Origin: Cunninghamella blakesleeana
Lineage: Eukaryota > Mucoromycota > Mucoromycetes > Mucorales > Cunninghamellaceae
Length of the DNA: 64,000 nucleotides
Assembly: GCA_017871115.1 (NCBI GenBank)
Contig: JAFCIZ010000001.1
Coordinates: forward strand, 2,275,501 to 2,339,500
Direction: 5' to 3'
Positions 37,395 through 49,901 of this stretch are shown here, piece by piece. A program made the position numbers and the translations under genes. The notes under the pieces are model-generated. The model ran no database searches. It was not told the origin of the DNA and saw only the letters and a list, made by a program, of their open reading frames with translations. Numbering within the stretch: position 1 is the stretch's first letter; the number at the start of each line of letters is the position of its first letter.

Positions 37395-38421
37395 AAAAGA
37401 ATAAGAAAAAATGCATTCATATATATTTAAATTATTATTTATTACATCTACCTTTTTTTTTTATTATTATTATATTATTGTCTTTAAAGCATCATAATTT
37501 ATTTTAATTATATATATTCCCTTTTTATTTATTTATTTATTATTGTTATTTCTCTTGGTAACTTTTATTATCCTATTTTTTCTTTCTTTCTCTTGTACAC
37601 ATTTATTCATTGCAAACTGTTTTTTAAAATAAAATAAATTTAAATAAATATATAAATTTTATAATACAATTAATTTTTATTATTATTATTATTATTTAGA
37701 ATAATCAAGACCAACTAATGTTTTTTTGATATGATTAAATAATTATAATGTATTATATATATGATAGTGGTATTAAAAAGTTCACTATTCATATGTTTTT
37801 AAATGACAATTTATTGTGTCTTAATATATATGTATATTAGATTTATTTATTTTTTTATATTTATTAACATTTAAAGGATAGTCCAAGTACCCATCTCATT
37901 ACACAAAAAGGTATCCTATCTAAATTTAGAAGCTGAGATTCATGTTTAGAGTGAGGGCAAAAAAAAAAGTAGCGTTTAATAATAACAATAACAATGAAGA
38001 TAATCATTTTTATTGTTAAAAAAAAGATTGCTTTATTTTATTTTCAAAAAAAAAAAAAAGAAAAATACTATCTATCTTCATATATATATATATATATATA
38101 TAAATATAAATACTTTATTTTATTTTATTTTTTCTTAAAAAAAAATAGATAGATCAATATGATCAGCTAGTGAAAACAATGCTCCAAATAAAGTAATGCC
38201 GACCAAGAGCATTTATACATACCACTTTTTTTGGTCGAGATTTTTGTTGTCAACATTTTAAGCATAAAAGCATCCTGATTCGGGTATATATATTTATTAT
38301 TATCTATTTTTTTAATATCTTTCTCTCCCTTTTTAATTCTTTTACCATATTTTTTTTTTTTTAATACAAATTTATACACCAACCTTTTTTTTTTTTTTTC
38401 TTCAAATTAAAAAGCACAGAT
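37395..38421. other. Intergenic region
   Basis: About 1 kb between head-to-tail genes, AT-rich with ATT repeats, a TA run near 38082-38101 and T runs just before the next gene. No gene recognised; the minus-strand open stretch at 38167-38382 is Lys-rich and unconvincing. Confidence 0.45.
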
Positions 38422-39762
38422 ATGAAATTAATAAATATATTATTTTATATTATATTTTTTATCAGTATAATAATCTATGCATATCCAGTGGATAATAGTA
38501 ATATATATGCTGCTGATATAATAACTACTACGAATAATGCATGCTTAAATAAAGATAATGATAACGACAAAAATAATAATCCATGCCCTACCACAACTAC
38601 AAAATCATCATCACCATCATCTACTTCAACTATACAACCCACATCAACAGATGGTTCATTATCGCCTTGTAATGAAATAAGATCCATCCTATATATTTAA
38701 TTTATATTAATGTCCCCCCCTTTTACGTTTCAAAATTTTTTTTATTTATACATTCTAATTTTTATTTTTTCCTTTTTATTTTATTTTTATTTTGTTGCTA
38801 AACTAGATCCCGTTTATGGTAATGATAGCACGGTTACAGTTCAAATGGGTGTTCTTGGTGGTTTATTTATCGTTCTTGGGCTCTATTTGATGGCACTTGG
38901 TTTTAGAGGTTTTCGTATTACTATGCTTATCATGGGATTTTTATTATTTGGTAAAAAAAAAAAAAAAAAAGAAATATATAAATGCACATGGTATCAAAAA
39001 AAAAAAAGGATGTGTATGAATAGTTTGAATAATCCATTATAATATTAACTATATATATTATATAAAGGGTTGCTTACCTGGATAGCTTTAACTAATTGTC
39101 AACCGTCAGAAGGATATATAAATGATCATATCACTATGATTGTAGTCCCGGCAGGTTTAGGAGTACTTGGAGGAATTTTGTTTGTCATATTTTGGAATAT
39201 TGGGATTTATTTAGTTGGTGCTATTGGAGGATTAGGGTTAGGATTATTTATACTTTGTTGGAAACAGGATTTAGTCATCACATCCACAATTGCCAGACCT
39301 TGTTTTTTAGTTGGTATGTCTATTGTGGTAGGTGCAGCTACTTTCTTTGTTGAAACCTATGTTATTTTATTTTCTACTTCCTTTATTGGTGCTTTTATTT
39401 TTATCATTGGGGTTGATGTTTTGGCCCGTACTGGATATGTGGCAGGGATTCGGTCCATCCTTGATCGCAATCCCTTACACGTAGTATTTTATTCTTTGTC
39501 TCGTAATGTGTATATCCTTTTGGCATTTACCATTGTTCTCTTTTTAATCGCGTTTGGTTGGCAATTTTTATATAACCGTGGTCGTCAATACTTTGGTATG
39601 GTGTATACCACAGAGAAAATAAAATCAATGGCTGAGCCTAGTCCGCCTATTGCCGAAGAAAAGAAAGAGGATAAACCTGCTTCGCCACCTCCACAACAAG
39701 AAGAAGAAGGTACTACTGCCGAACCGTCAGAAGCTGCCAAACCTAAAGATAATCCAACATAA
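38422..39762 (+). CDS. Multi-pass membrane protein, TMEM198/DUF4203-like
   Basis: Three exons: 38422-38668, 38807-38950, 39068-39762; 361 residues. A signal peptide (INILFYIIFFISIIIYAYP) and a Thr/Ser/Asn-rich lumenal stretch are followed by a compact bundle of about seven glycine-rich helices: MGVLGGLFIVLGLYLMALGF, RITMLIMGFLLFGLLTWIAL, AGLGVLGGILFVIFWNIGIY, VGAIGGLGLGLFIL, FLVGMSIVVGAATFFVE, FIGAFIFIIGVDVLA and ILLAFTIVLFLIAFGW. The helix pattern and the spacing of small residues match the DUF4203/TMEM198 group; the assignment rests on that pattern, not a catalytic motif. The C-terminus is a Pro/Glu/Ala-rich cytosolic tail (EEKKEDKPASPPPQQEEEG). Molecular function is unknown. Confidence 0.8.
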
Positions 39763-40356
39763 CTTATATAAAAGAAAAAAAAAAGTCATATTAATACATA
39801 CTCATATACATATTCTTTTTTTCATATTCATATTTAATTATTTTCTTTATATTACCTTTCATTCCAATAACCACAATAAATTAATATTTTCTTAAAAACA
39901 ATTCATTTTTAAAAAAAGAATAATTAAAAGAATAGTTATAAACCCAGTGAATATTTATATAAAATAATAGATATGGCCGATATAATAATAGGTATAAAGT
40001 AATACAAAATGACAATAATAATAAATATATTTATATATGCGTATATTTTAATAAAATAATATAGAGTGGAAGAGAGATTAAAAAATCGGAACTTGAAAAA
40101 AAAAGTTAAAAAATTTATAAATTTTTTTTCCCCGCTTTTTTTTTCTTCTTCTCTCTCTTTCACTTTTTAATAATTTATTTTATTGTAAAAATATATTTTG
40201 TATGCAAATTAGTTTAGTTTGATATTACGAATTATTTTTTTAAAAAATTTATTCATTTTTATATTTGAAAAAAAAATATTCCCTCAATAGATATTTTATT
40301 CAAAACTTTTAATTTATTTTATCTTGTGTCAATAATCTAATATTTAATTACTTATC
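39763..40356. promoter_or_regulatory. Intergenic region upstream of ERT1-like regulator
   Basis: About 0.6 kb, AT-rich, holding the 3' end of the membrane protein gene and the promoter of the regulator. A T/C-rich block at 40126-40165 precedes the start by about 200 bases. No gene seen. Confidence 0.45.
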
Positions 40357-40752
40357 ATGACTTCTACAACTTCAGCATCAACCGATCCTCCTAACAATAA
40401 TAATAATGGTAGTAATAATAGCACTAACAATAATAATAGCAATAATAATAGCAACAACAATAATAATACGAATAATAATAATAAAAACAGTAATAATACA
40501 AAAACTACTCCAAGGAAAAAGAAAGCCGCAAGAGCTTGTATTCATTGTCAAAAAGTAAATAACAATCTTTTATACATAACCATATGAAGCAATATATTAA
40601 AATATTTATTTATATACCTTTATCTTTTTTTTTTTTTTTCTTTATATTTTATAGGCACATCTTACTTGCGATGATGGTAAAGAATAGATTTAAATATAAT
40701 ATTTATAAAACCTTGAAAAATCATATATGTGTTATTAATACTATTTTATATT

Positions 40753-40787
<35 letters not shown>

Positions 40788-42836
40788 GTGTGTGCATGTG
40801 TGGAAAAAAAAATAGCAAGACCATGTCAAAGATGTATAAAAAGAGGTTTAAATTCAACTTGTACTGATGGTGCACGAAAAAAAGCAAAATATCTTCAAGA
40901 TACTGACGGTAAACGATATATATTCTTATTAAAGAGAAAAAAAAAAAAAAAAAGGAACAATGATAAAAGAGAAAAAATAATGGAAGCAAATCAATAAATA
41001 ACTGTTACTCATTGAAAATGGTTTTATGTTTCTAGAGAGTAGTATTCAACCCCGCTATATACCACCTCAATCTAATACACCACCTTCAAATGGATTACAA
41101 CAACAAACCAATCCTTTACTTGCTTCTTTTGCCGCAAATACGAATCCTTTAGATGCTTTTGGGGCTGGTAAAAAGAATCTAAATATTTATATATATATAT
41201 TTATATATATTTATAATAAATAGATATGTAAGAAAGGTATGAAATATTCGACTAAGTATCTATATATATCTTTATTTTTTTTTTTCTATAAATAGGCTTG
41301 GATACCAATCAATTACTTGACTTGAACAATTATAATTATGGATTTGGATCAACAGCTACAAACTTAGAATATTCTATTTTATCAAGTATGTTAGGATCAC
41401 CTATCAATCAATTATTAGATTCATCCTCTGCAACAACACCTACCACACCTACTTCATTATCTAATTTATGGCAGGCAGCAGCTGCAGCTGCCAATTTAAC
41501 CAGCTCATCAACAAATAATAATAGTAATAATAATAGCAATAATAGCACTCCAACGACAAGTTCATTCAATAATCCACTTGATACAACAACAGCACATCAT
41601 ATAGGACCTTTTTCAACTTCTACCCCTTCTGCTACTACAACGGGTTTAGATACGGTATTATATTCACCTGACCAAAATTCAATAGGTTCACCTTATAGCG
41701 GTAATACACCAACTTCTCAAACAACAGCAAATAATGTACGTATGTCATCTCTTTCTTCTTATGGTGAAGGTGCTGTTGTTGCAAAAGTTGTAAGTCCAAA
41801 CACTGCTTTGGCTCAGGTCAAACGTCGGAATCAATTAGTTACGCCCGAAATGGTATATTCTCGTGCAACAAAACCTTATAGTTACGCTGATGGATATCAT
41901 TACTTGATTAATTATGTCCGCCAAAAGTAAGTTGAAAAATAGAACCAGTACTATAATTATAAATATGTATATAAAAGAAAAAAAAAGGCTAGCAGTTCGA
42001 ATTTAAAAGTAAATGTATGTTTATTTATTTATTTGTTTTAGGATGAGTCGTGAAGATTTAATGAGAATTAGCCGAGCGCTGGCGCTTTTTAGACCATCTG
42101 TTTTAGCATCCATGCTGAATCTTAATGAAGTCGATTTAATATATACAGAAAAATGTTTACAACGGACATTATTGGAATATGAAAAATTGATTAGTTATTC
42201 TGGTACACCTACTGTGGTATGGAGACGTACTGGTGAAATTGTATTGGTTGGAAAAGAATTCTCTTTATTGACACAATGGTCACGGGATGCTTTATTGGGG
42301 AAAAAGACATATATTTATGAAGTAAGTATTAAATAATAATAATAAATATATGTGTAATATAAAAGGAAATACATTTCTCACGCTCTCTTCATATTTTTTT
42401 TATAGCTTATGAGTAATTCGTCGACAATAGAATATTGGGAAAGATATAGTTCATGTGCCTTTGATAATAGTGATTCAGCGGTCTATAGTTCTTGTATTTT
42501 ACTAAGTCCGACAAAACGGGTAATGGTATATTTAATATAAAATATAAACTTACCTATTGTATATGTTGTATATTAACTTGTATATGTGTGTGTGTGATTT
42601 TTTTTTTTCGATTTATTATTATTACAGAGTGTCCCTTGTACTTTTTGTTTTACAATCAAAAGAGATATATTTGATTTACCAAGTGTTATTATTGGAAATG
42701 TAAGTAACTATAAATAAAAAAGTATACATTAAAAGGAAAAGGAAGTAAATGAAAAAGAAAAGTGAAAGATGTAAAGTATGACTCACATCTATTTATTATT
42801 ATTTATTATATATAGTTCTTGCCCATACTTAGCTAA
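40357..42836 (+). CDS. ERT1: Zn(II)2Cys6 transcription factor with PAS-like domain, ERT1/acuK type
   Basis: Nuclear DNA-binding regulator; ERT1 (yeast) and AcuK (Aspergillus) control gluconeogenic and respiratory genes. Nine exons: 40357-40554, 40655-40676, 40816-40908, 41036-41167, 41296-41926, 42042-42321, 42406-42519, 42628-42699, 42816-42836; 520 residues. After an Asn/Ser-rich start and a basic patch ([11 protein letters not shown]) comes the binuclear zinc cluster with Cys61, 64, 71, 77, 80 and 89 (CX2CX6CX5CX2CX8C). It spans three exons, the middle one only 22 nt. The conserved middle block ([40 protein letters not shown]) and the PAS-type fold ([20 protein letters not shown]) match ERT1/AcuK. 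The protein ends [19 protein letters not shown], the usual family ending. The zinc cluster appears complete. Confidence 0.92.
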
Positions 42837-43107
42837 ATATAAAACTATACAAAAAAAATATCACAAAACAAGAACTGCGATTAGGATAAATATATACGTA
42901 TATATATATTTATATTTTTTTTAAAAAAATTATTATTTTTTATAATTATACTATTTATTACTATTAACTTAATTACTATTACATATACTTTAAAAATGTC
43001 AAGTTTTTAATAACTATATCACTTTTTTTTTTTTAATTCATACTTCTTTTTCAACATTCATTTTTAAACACACATCCTTTATCATTTTTCCACTTTTTTT
43101 TTTTATC

Positions 43108-43138
<31 letters not shown>

Positions 43139-44195
43139 CAAAAATGATATAAAATATATATATCATTATAAAAAAGTCATTACTAAAAAACATTGATATG
43201 TTGTTCTTTTTAAGTGTAACATTTTTGTAAAATAAATATGTATCACATTCAATATTTAAAGTAATAAAGTTAGCAAATCAGTATACAAAACAACACCAAA
43301 CTGCAGTCATTGTTATAAATAATATAATATAATTAAATAAGTAGCAAAATATAATATTTTGACGTTTTCATTCAAAACTTTATTAAAAAAAAAATGCCTT
43401 TGTTAAATGAATTTAAGTTAAAATGGGAATTAGCTGTGTAAAAAAATTGAACGAAAACGAAGTTAATCAAATTTTAAAAATGGTAATCTTGTAATACTAT
43501 ACTTTTATTATGCATTATTTATTTATTTCCTCTCATTTAATGATAATATTAAATATGATATTCTTTTTATATATAACCCTTTAATTATTTATTTTTAAAT
43601 TGGTATAGTCTTTTTTTTTTATCACGTCATTCAAAAGCACACTATAAAAATAAAATATAAATAGCTATTTCTTATCAAGAATTAAAATTTACTTCCAAGC
43701 ATAATACAATAATAATCATAAACCCAAATAAATCTATTTTACTAATTTGAAAAAAAAAAAAAAAAAAGGAAAAAGAAAAAGAAAAAAAAAGATACATACA
43801 TATAAAGTAGAGTGCTATTTATACTCCAATATATGTTTACATATATAAAGCAATGAAATAGTATTTGAACAATTTTAATATTGTCAAAATTTACAACTTG
43901 CCTCTAGAGTAAAATTTTAATTAAATGGTTACCTTGCTTTATTTTATATTATTTTTTGAAAAAAGAAAGTGTTCAAATAAAGAAAAATAAACACCTTTTT
44001 TCTCTTATATATAAAAAATTTAAAATCAATATATATATTAATAATGTCAGTTTATTATATTTTATTTTATGTTAGGTATTTTAGATATAATATTTACATG
44101 TTATTAAAGAAAATAAAAGGATAAAAAAAAAAAACAAATGATATATATGTATATATATATATATACCAAATTAGACTATTTTGGAAAATAAATTA
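42837..44195. other. Convergent intergenic region (ERT1-like / MFS transporter)
   Basis: About 1.36 kb between two 3' ends. Very AT-rich, with T runs at 43097-43128 and A-rich repeats (AAAAAG)n at about 43750-43790. No gene, RNA or mobile element seen. Confidence 0.45.
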
Positions 44196-44989
44196 TCACT
44201 TTCTGACATCTGAGGAAACACTTGTTGAGTCACTATGTTTAGTTGGTACTACAATGACTTCATCTACAATATCTTCATCTTCATATTTAATCCATCTATG
44301 CCCAATTGTTGAATAAAAGAAGACAAGTAAGAAACAGAAGAGGGTGACAATGAAGGCATAGTTAATTGTACTATGATCTTTAATAACGGCTTGTAAAGGT
44401 GGAACAAGAGCACCTCCACCAACACCCATAATAACTAAAGAAGAACCACGTTTATGGTTATGACCAAGACCTTTTGTAGCTAAAGCAAAGATTGTAGGGA
44501 ACATGATACTTTCAAAGAACATGATAATAAGCAAGCAATAAGTAGTACTAGGAGTACGCATAGCAATTACAAACACGCATACAATGGAAGCACAAGCAGC
44601 ATATACTGCCATTAAATGTTGTGGTTTAAAGATTCGAAGGAGACCAGCACCAACGAAACGACCAATAGTAAAACATCCTTGAGATACTGCTAATAAAATA
44701 GAACCAAATTGGTCATCCATTTTTCCAACATTGTGACTATAATAAAGGAACATGGAAGCAACGCCTACTTGGGCACCAGTATAAAGAAATTGTGTAATAA
44801 ATCCTAAAATTAAATGTGGGGACCAAATAGAGGCACATCGGGCCACTTGTTGGTTTTCGGCTGCTTCGCTTGCTAAAATAGCATCTTCATCTACTTCTGG
44901 AATATTGGCAAAACTGAATAATATAGCAATAACAAATACACCTATATTATATATATATAAATTTAAATTTAGATAAACCAAATACGCTT

Positions 44990-45040
<51 letters not shown>

Positions 45041-46101
45041 CTTACAGCATCCAACACCAACATAACACCATTTGACTGAATCCAAATTACCAGTTGTTTC
45101 TTTGTTACCACCAAAGAAAGCATATCTATTTATTTATATTTATAAAAAAATATACATTAATCAATCTTAATATATACACACTTAAATCGTAATAAAATAA
45201 AATAAATACTAACGATGCGACAACCGGAGCAATTGCTGAAGCTAAACCATTAAAACTCTGGGCAAAATTAATACGGAAAGAAGCTTGTTCTGTTGGCCCG
45301 TTAATGGTTAAGTAAGTATTAGCACCTAAAAAAAAGGATAAGAGAAAAAAAAATATTGAGTACATATATATGGAAATAAAGTCAGCGTCAACATGCATAA
45401 AAAAAATGTGACCAATAGAATTGTATATATACATATATTATTCTTTACAAGTTTCCAAAGTAGCTAAACCGCAAGCAATGACAAATAGACAAGCAACGAA
45501 AGAACCATATTTTAAACTTTGAGCTGCTGGATAAAAGCAGATTGCACCTATTACATAAAGCATTAAACCAAAAATAATTGTTTTCTTATAACCAAATCGT
45601 CTTGCTATTAAACCCGCACTAATATAAATAAATATAAATTAAAATTTTTTAATTGTTATTTTATTAAAATAAACAACCATTGTATTATCATTTGTATATA
45701 CTTACGGTGTACTCCAAATGAAATAAGCACCAAAATAAGCTACTTGCATAAAAGTTGTCTATTCAAATAAAAAAAATATATTCATGTTATTATAAAAGAA
45801 AATGAAGTAAAAATAAAAATTTCAATTTTTACCTGTGTTGTACCTAGTTTCATCATAAAAAAATAATAAGAAAAAAAAAAATAAGGAGTTAATCATCCAG
45901 CTCATCACGTTATTTTCTTTCTTTTTCTTTTTTTTTTTTCAAGTACTTACTAATATTTAAAACAGATTCAAAGTGTTTATTCAAAGTATCTAATAAACCG
46001 TAACTGAACCCCCATAGGAAGAAGAGAACAGTAACCAGAACATTTGGGATAAAATAACTTGGAAATCGGGGTTCACCATCTTTTTTCGTTAAAAGAGCCA
46101 T
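44196..46101 (-). CDS. MFS sugar transporter, FHS (fucose/glucose-galactose) type
   Basis: Probable proton-coupled sugar permease of the plasma membrane, similar in layout to bacterial FucP and related fungal transporters. Seven exons: 46101-45951, 45843-45833, 45758-45706, 45618-45449, 45325-45214, 45125-45046, 44941-44196; 440 residues. The first helix is VLFFLWGFSYGLLDTLNKHFE, typical of FHS transporters; then QVAYFGAYFIWSTPAGLIARRFGYKK (loop 2/3 signature), CGLATLETCANTYLTINGP, RINFAQSFNGLASAIAP and a second half with ILLAVSQGCFTIGRFVGAGLL and FFESIMFPTIFALATKGLG. A charged C-terminus (KYEDEDIVDEV) closes the protein. Exon 2 is 11 nt (gives S-T-T-Q at the junction), needed to keep the frame. 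Substrate specificity is not readable. Confidence 0.9.
44996..45036. repeat. TA microsatellite in MFS gene intron
   Basis: About 40 bases of alternating A/T in the intron between exons 6 and 7. Confidence 0.9.
45833..45843 (-). other. 11-nt micro-exon of MFS transporter
   Basis: Bases GTACAACACAG on the minus strand between acceptor AAACTAG and donor GTAAAA. It joins the VLNI helix end to TTFMQVAYFGAYF. Without it the downstream frame is lost. Confidence 0.7.
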
Positions 46102-47726
46102 TTTTTGTTGATTTTTTTAAATAAAAAAAATATAAAAAAAGTAAAGTTAAATAAAAAGAAAAAAGTAAAAATTGAATTTTATTTTTTTTTCTTCTTTTTA
46201 TATTATGACAAAAAAAAAGTTAAAATGAACAAAAAAGCACTGTCAAAATCGGAGATCATAAACTATACACTTTTTTTTCTTTTTCTTTCTTTTCCCCTCA
46301 TTTTATAAAACCCACAATTTCCTTAACAAATCAATCGTTTCCCCACTTGTTTTTTCTTTTTCTTTTTTTTTCCCATTCAATCAAAATGGAGAAAAACGGA
46401 GAATTGATTTTATTGGATCTTCCCACCTTAAAAAGGTATGAATCTGAATACACGGATCACATGATATATTTTGTTGCACAGTTTAACTTTTTTACATGAT
46501 ATTCTTTGTGTTTATTAACTCTGTTATATAATCATAAATTCATGCTAGACTTATATATACATACATGCATATATACATATATATAGAAAAATGAATGATG
46601 ATTCAGTACTTTTTTTTTTTTAAAAAAAAAAAAAAGATATATATGTACAGTTTTTTTTCAAAAAAGTTTAATCAAATTTAAAAAAAAAAAAAAGATCAGC
46701 AATCTTCCCGCGTATTTCATTTTAATTTATTCGATTTTAATTTTTTTGATAAAATAAGTATATAACCATTTTTATAATTTTTTCTTTATTTTTAAACATC
46801 CAAAAAAGTCTCAATTACTTTTTAGGATTACTTGCCTTATTTGGCATCGATGACATCTTAACCAGAAATCTAAAAAAAAAAAAGAATGCTGTATTTCATG
46901 ATTGACAATACACTTTATTTTTTTATTTTATATTTAACAAACATTGAAAAAGATAATTATTACAATAGTTTTATTGATATATATATCTTGTAATACAATA
47001 AAATATAACTGGTATGATAATGATAATATGTTCAAAAAAAAAAAAAGTAAAGATCGTATTTTAAATCTCTCCATGCTTTATTATTGCTATCAACTATCTA
47101 ATATATATATATATATATATATTTTAAAAATAACCAAAGTCTAGTGTAAATCAATCAAACATAAAAAAACTATAGTTAGCTAAATAAAATAGAAAAAATC
47201 AAGTAGTATAAATATTTTAATTTATTAGATATAGTGATGTTGGCAAGAATAATGGATTTTTTTTGAAAATAATAAAAAAGAAAATAGAAAATATAACATT
47301 GTTTACTTAAAAAAGTATGGTAAAAGGAGATGGTTGTGAAGTTGATCATAATTTACTATTTTTTTTTTTATTGTATTTATTGTTTCTTATTGACCAATCT
47401 CATGATCATTCCTTTGGCCAATCATCAAAAATTATACTATTTGTTACTAACATACAATAATGTATATAAAGTTAATTTATTGAAAAAAATTACATATACC
47501 TATATTTATAAATAAAAAATTAAATATCGCTAGTTAATAAAAATTCAATAATATTAGTTTTATATATTTTCATATCTTTTTAAAAAATAAAATAAAACAC
47601 AATAATACGAAGCTACTTAGTGATCATAAAAATATAATTTTTATTTTAAAGCCCGCTTTTTTAAATTTTGTGTAATTTTTTTTGCTTACTCTCTTCCTTT
47701 CTTTTTCCTTCATAGAAAAATCAATA
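46102..47726. promoter_or_regulatory. Divergent intergenic region (MFS transporter / RhoGAP)
   Basis: About 1.6 kb of AT-rich DNA with both promoters. It contains a CT-rich tract (46267-46375) immediately followed by a small open frame at 46386-46499 in a good start context, long A runs at 46620-46690 and a TA run at about 47101-47121. Otherwise nothing is recognisable. Confidence 0.45.
46386..46499 (+). other. Possible short ORF (37 codons) or gene remnant
   Basis: An ATG in favourable context (AAAATGG) follows a long pyrimidine-rich tract of the kind that precedes several real starts here. The frame reads MEKNGELILLDLPTLKR... to a stop at 46497-46499. A GTATGA donor at 46436 and a TTTTTAG acceptor at 46825 would instead give a short spliced peptide. 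No homology can be claimed; it may be a decayed gene or chance. Confidence 0.2.
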
Positions 47727-48980
47727 ATGCCTTTTTCACCAAGTCGTTCTGTAAGTACATCAAGACGTTCTCTAAGTACATCAATACGTTTACCTCAAGT
47801 AAATGTTGATCTTTTATCGAGAACAAGTCCTGAATATAAAGCTATTGCTGAATTAAATATCATTTATGAAGCTGGTAATTATTTTTTATTGTCTTTTTTT
47901 TTTTTTTTTTTTTTTAAATAAAAAAAAAAAATATAAGCTTATCTATTTTTTCTAAACCTTTTATATGTAGGTCTTGATAATGATAGTCGTCCTATTTTAA
48001 TATTATGCGCTAATAATCTCCCTAATCCTGATATTTTTGATTATGATTTAATTTTGGCGTAAGCAATATTTAAAACCTATTTCTTTATATTTTATTAGTA
48101 AACGATTACTTATTGATAAAAACTCTATATCGTTTTATATATCGTTTTAGATTTATATTAACTCGGTTGTAAGTAACAGGAAATAAGCTTCATTTTTCTT
48201 TTCTTTTTCTTTTTTTATTATTATTTTTGGTTCATTCAGGAGTAAAGTTATTTTTTAAAAATAAGCTAACTTTAAAATATGTATATTCATTTCATTTTTT
48301 ATAAAACAATATCATTTCTAGAGACGAATTTGTTGAAAGCGATTATGTTCTTATATTCTTTTCATCTCCTGCAAGACACCGTCCTTCGTGGTTATGGTTA
48401 ATAAAAGCTTATAGAGCACTTGATAGAAGATATAAAAAAAATTTAAAAGCTCTTTATGTGGTTCATTTATCTCGTAGTTATCAAATTATTTTCGACTTGG
48501 CAAATAAAATCACAAGGTATATATATATATATATTTATGCGTAAAAGAAATGATCACACACAAAAATATAAAGTAAAAGAGCGATTTAAATATAGATGTT
48601 TTGTTTATATACTTATTATTTTTATTTTTTTACTATCAATGTATGATATCGATTGTCCAGTCCTAAATTTGCCCGAAAGTTACGATATTTATCAAACTTA
48701 GATGAATTAAAACAGTTTATTCATGTAGCAGAAAATATGATTCCGCAGCCAGTTGTTAATTTTGATAATACTTTACCAATTGTACCATCTACATTTAAAG
48801 TGAATAGTGTAACACCTGCTCCTCAAGTCTCTATCTCTTTTGGTCGCTCTCTTCAAGATTTGGCAAATTTAGAAGGTTGGTCATTAAAGTCAGAACACCC
48901 TGTACCTAAAGTTGTTTACCAAGTCATAGAACATATTCGTGCCAATGGTAAAAAAAAAGGAAAATAGTTTTTTTCATGTC

Positions 48981-49015
<35 letters not shown>

Positions 49016-49682
49016 ACATGGCTCTTGGTTTTAAAATTAATTCTATTCTATTTTATTTCTTTTTTGATAATAGGTCTTGATAAAGAAGGGTTGTTTAGAA
49101 AATCACCATCAAGTGAAGAGTTAAAACAAGTCAAAAATAAATTTAATTATGGGGAACAAGTAAATTTGAATGAACATGATATAGATGTATCAGCAGCTCT
49201 CCTCAAAGTATTCTTACGTGAATTACCAACTTCTGTTATTACACCACAACAAAGCAACGAGCTTACCAAATTAATATCTAGTATGCAAATATATGAATAT
49301 AATAAGATATACATAGAGGGTTTCAATATTTACCGATTTTTTTTTTCTAAAAAAAATAGACAAGGAAAAGGATGATGTAATAAGGCAAAGATTGCAAGAT
49401 GGATTTGCACAAAAACCCTATGCTTTTAAATTAGTGCAATATTTATGCAAGTTTTTATCTGAAGTTGAACAACATTCTGGATCCAATAGAATGACGGCTC
49501 ATAATCTTGCAGTAGTTTTTGCTCCAAATTTAATACATGCCAATGATCCTAATGAAAATAATAATAACCCAACTACTCAACAAGAAGCTATGATTAATGC
49601 TAAACTTTATTTAGAACAAATGAATCAAGCTATTAGTGTCGTTGAATATTTGATCTTACATCAACAATCATTATTTACATGA
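47727..49682 (+). CDS. Rho GTPase-activating protein with Sec14/BCH-like N-terminal domain
   Basis: Stimulates GTP hydrolysis by Rho/Cdc42-type GTPases. Seven exons: 47727-47874, 47971-48058, 48151-48168, 48322-48516, 48661-48947, 49074-49280, 49360-49682; 421 residues. The N-terminal half (RPILILCANNLPNPDIFDYD, AFILTRLDEFVESDYVLIFF, KNLKALYVVHLSRSYQIIF) resembles the CRAL-TRIO/BCH lipid-binding domain of the ARHGAP1 group. The C-terminal half is a RhoGAP domain: GLDKEGLFRKSP with the arginine finger at about residue 254, AALLKVFLRELPTSVI, then NRMTAHNLAVVFAPNL. Both catalytic Arg and the conserved Asn/Lys positions are present. Exon 3 is 18 nt. This architecture points to Cdc42/Rho regulation at membranes. 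Confidence 0.93.
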
Positions 49683-49901
49683 TGGTGGCGAGAAAAATGA
49701 CAAATATGGATAAAAGGTTTTAGTTAGTTTAAATTTGACTAATGGTTTTAAACAAACAGAAAAAAAAAAAACGAGCTTATAATAAACAACTAGTTCTAAA
49801 AAAAAAGTTGATTTTTTTATTTTCCTTTATTTTTTCTTTCCTTTCCACTTTTCTTTTTATTTTTCCTCTATTCTTTATTTTAAAAATAGAATTATATCGT
49901 C
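49683..49901. promoter_or_regulatory. Short spacer upstream of tricalbin gene
   Basis: Only 219 bases separate the RhoGAP stop from the tricalbin start on the same strand. The last 90 bases are a T/C-rich leader (49810-49880), as upstream of other genes here. Confidence 0.5.
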
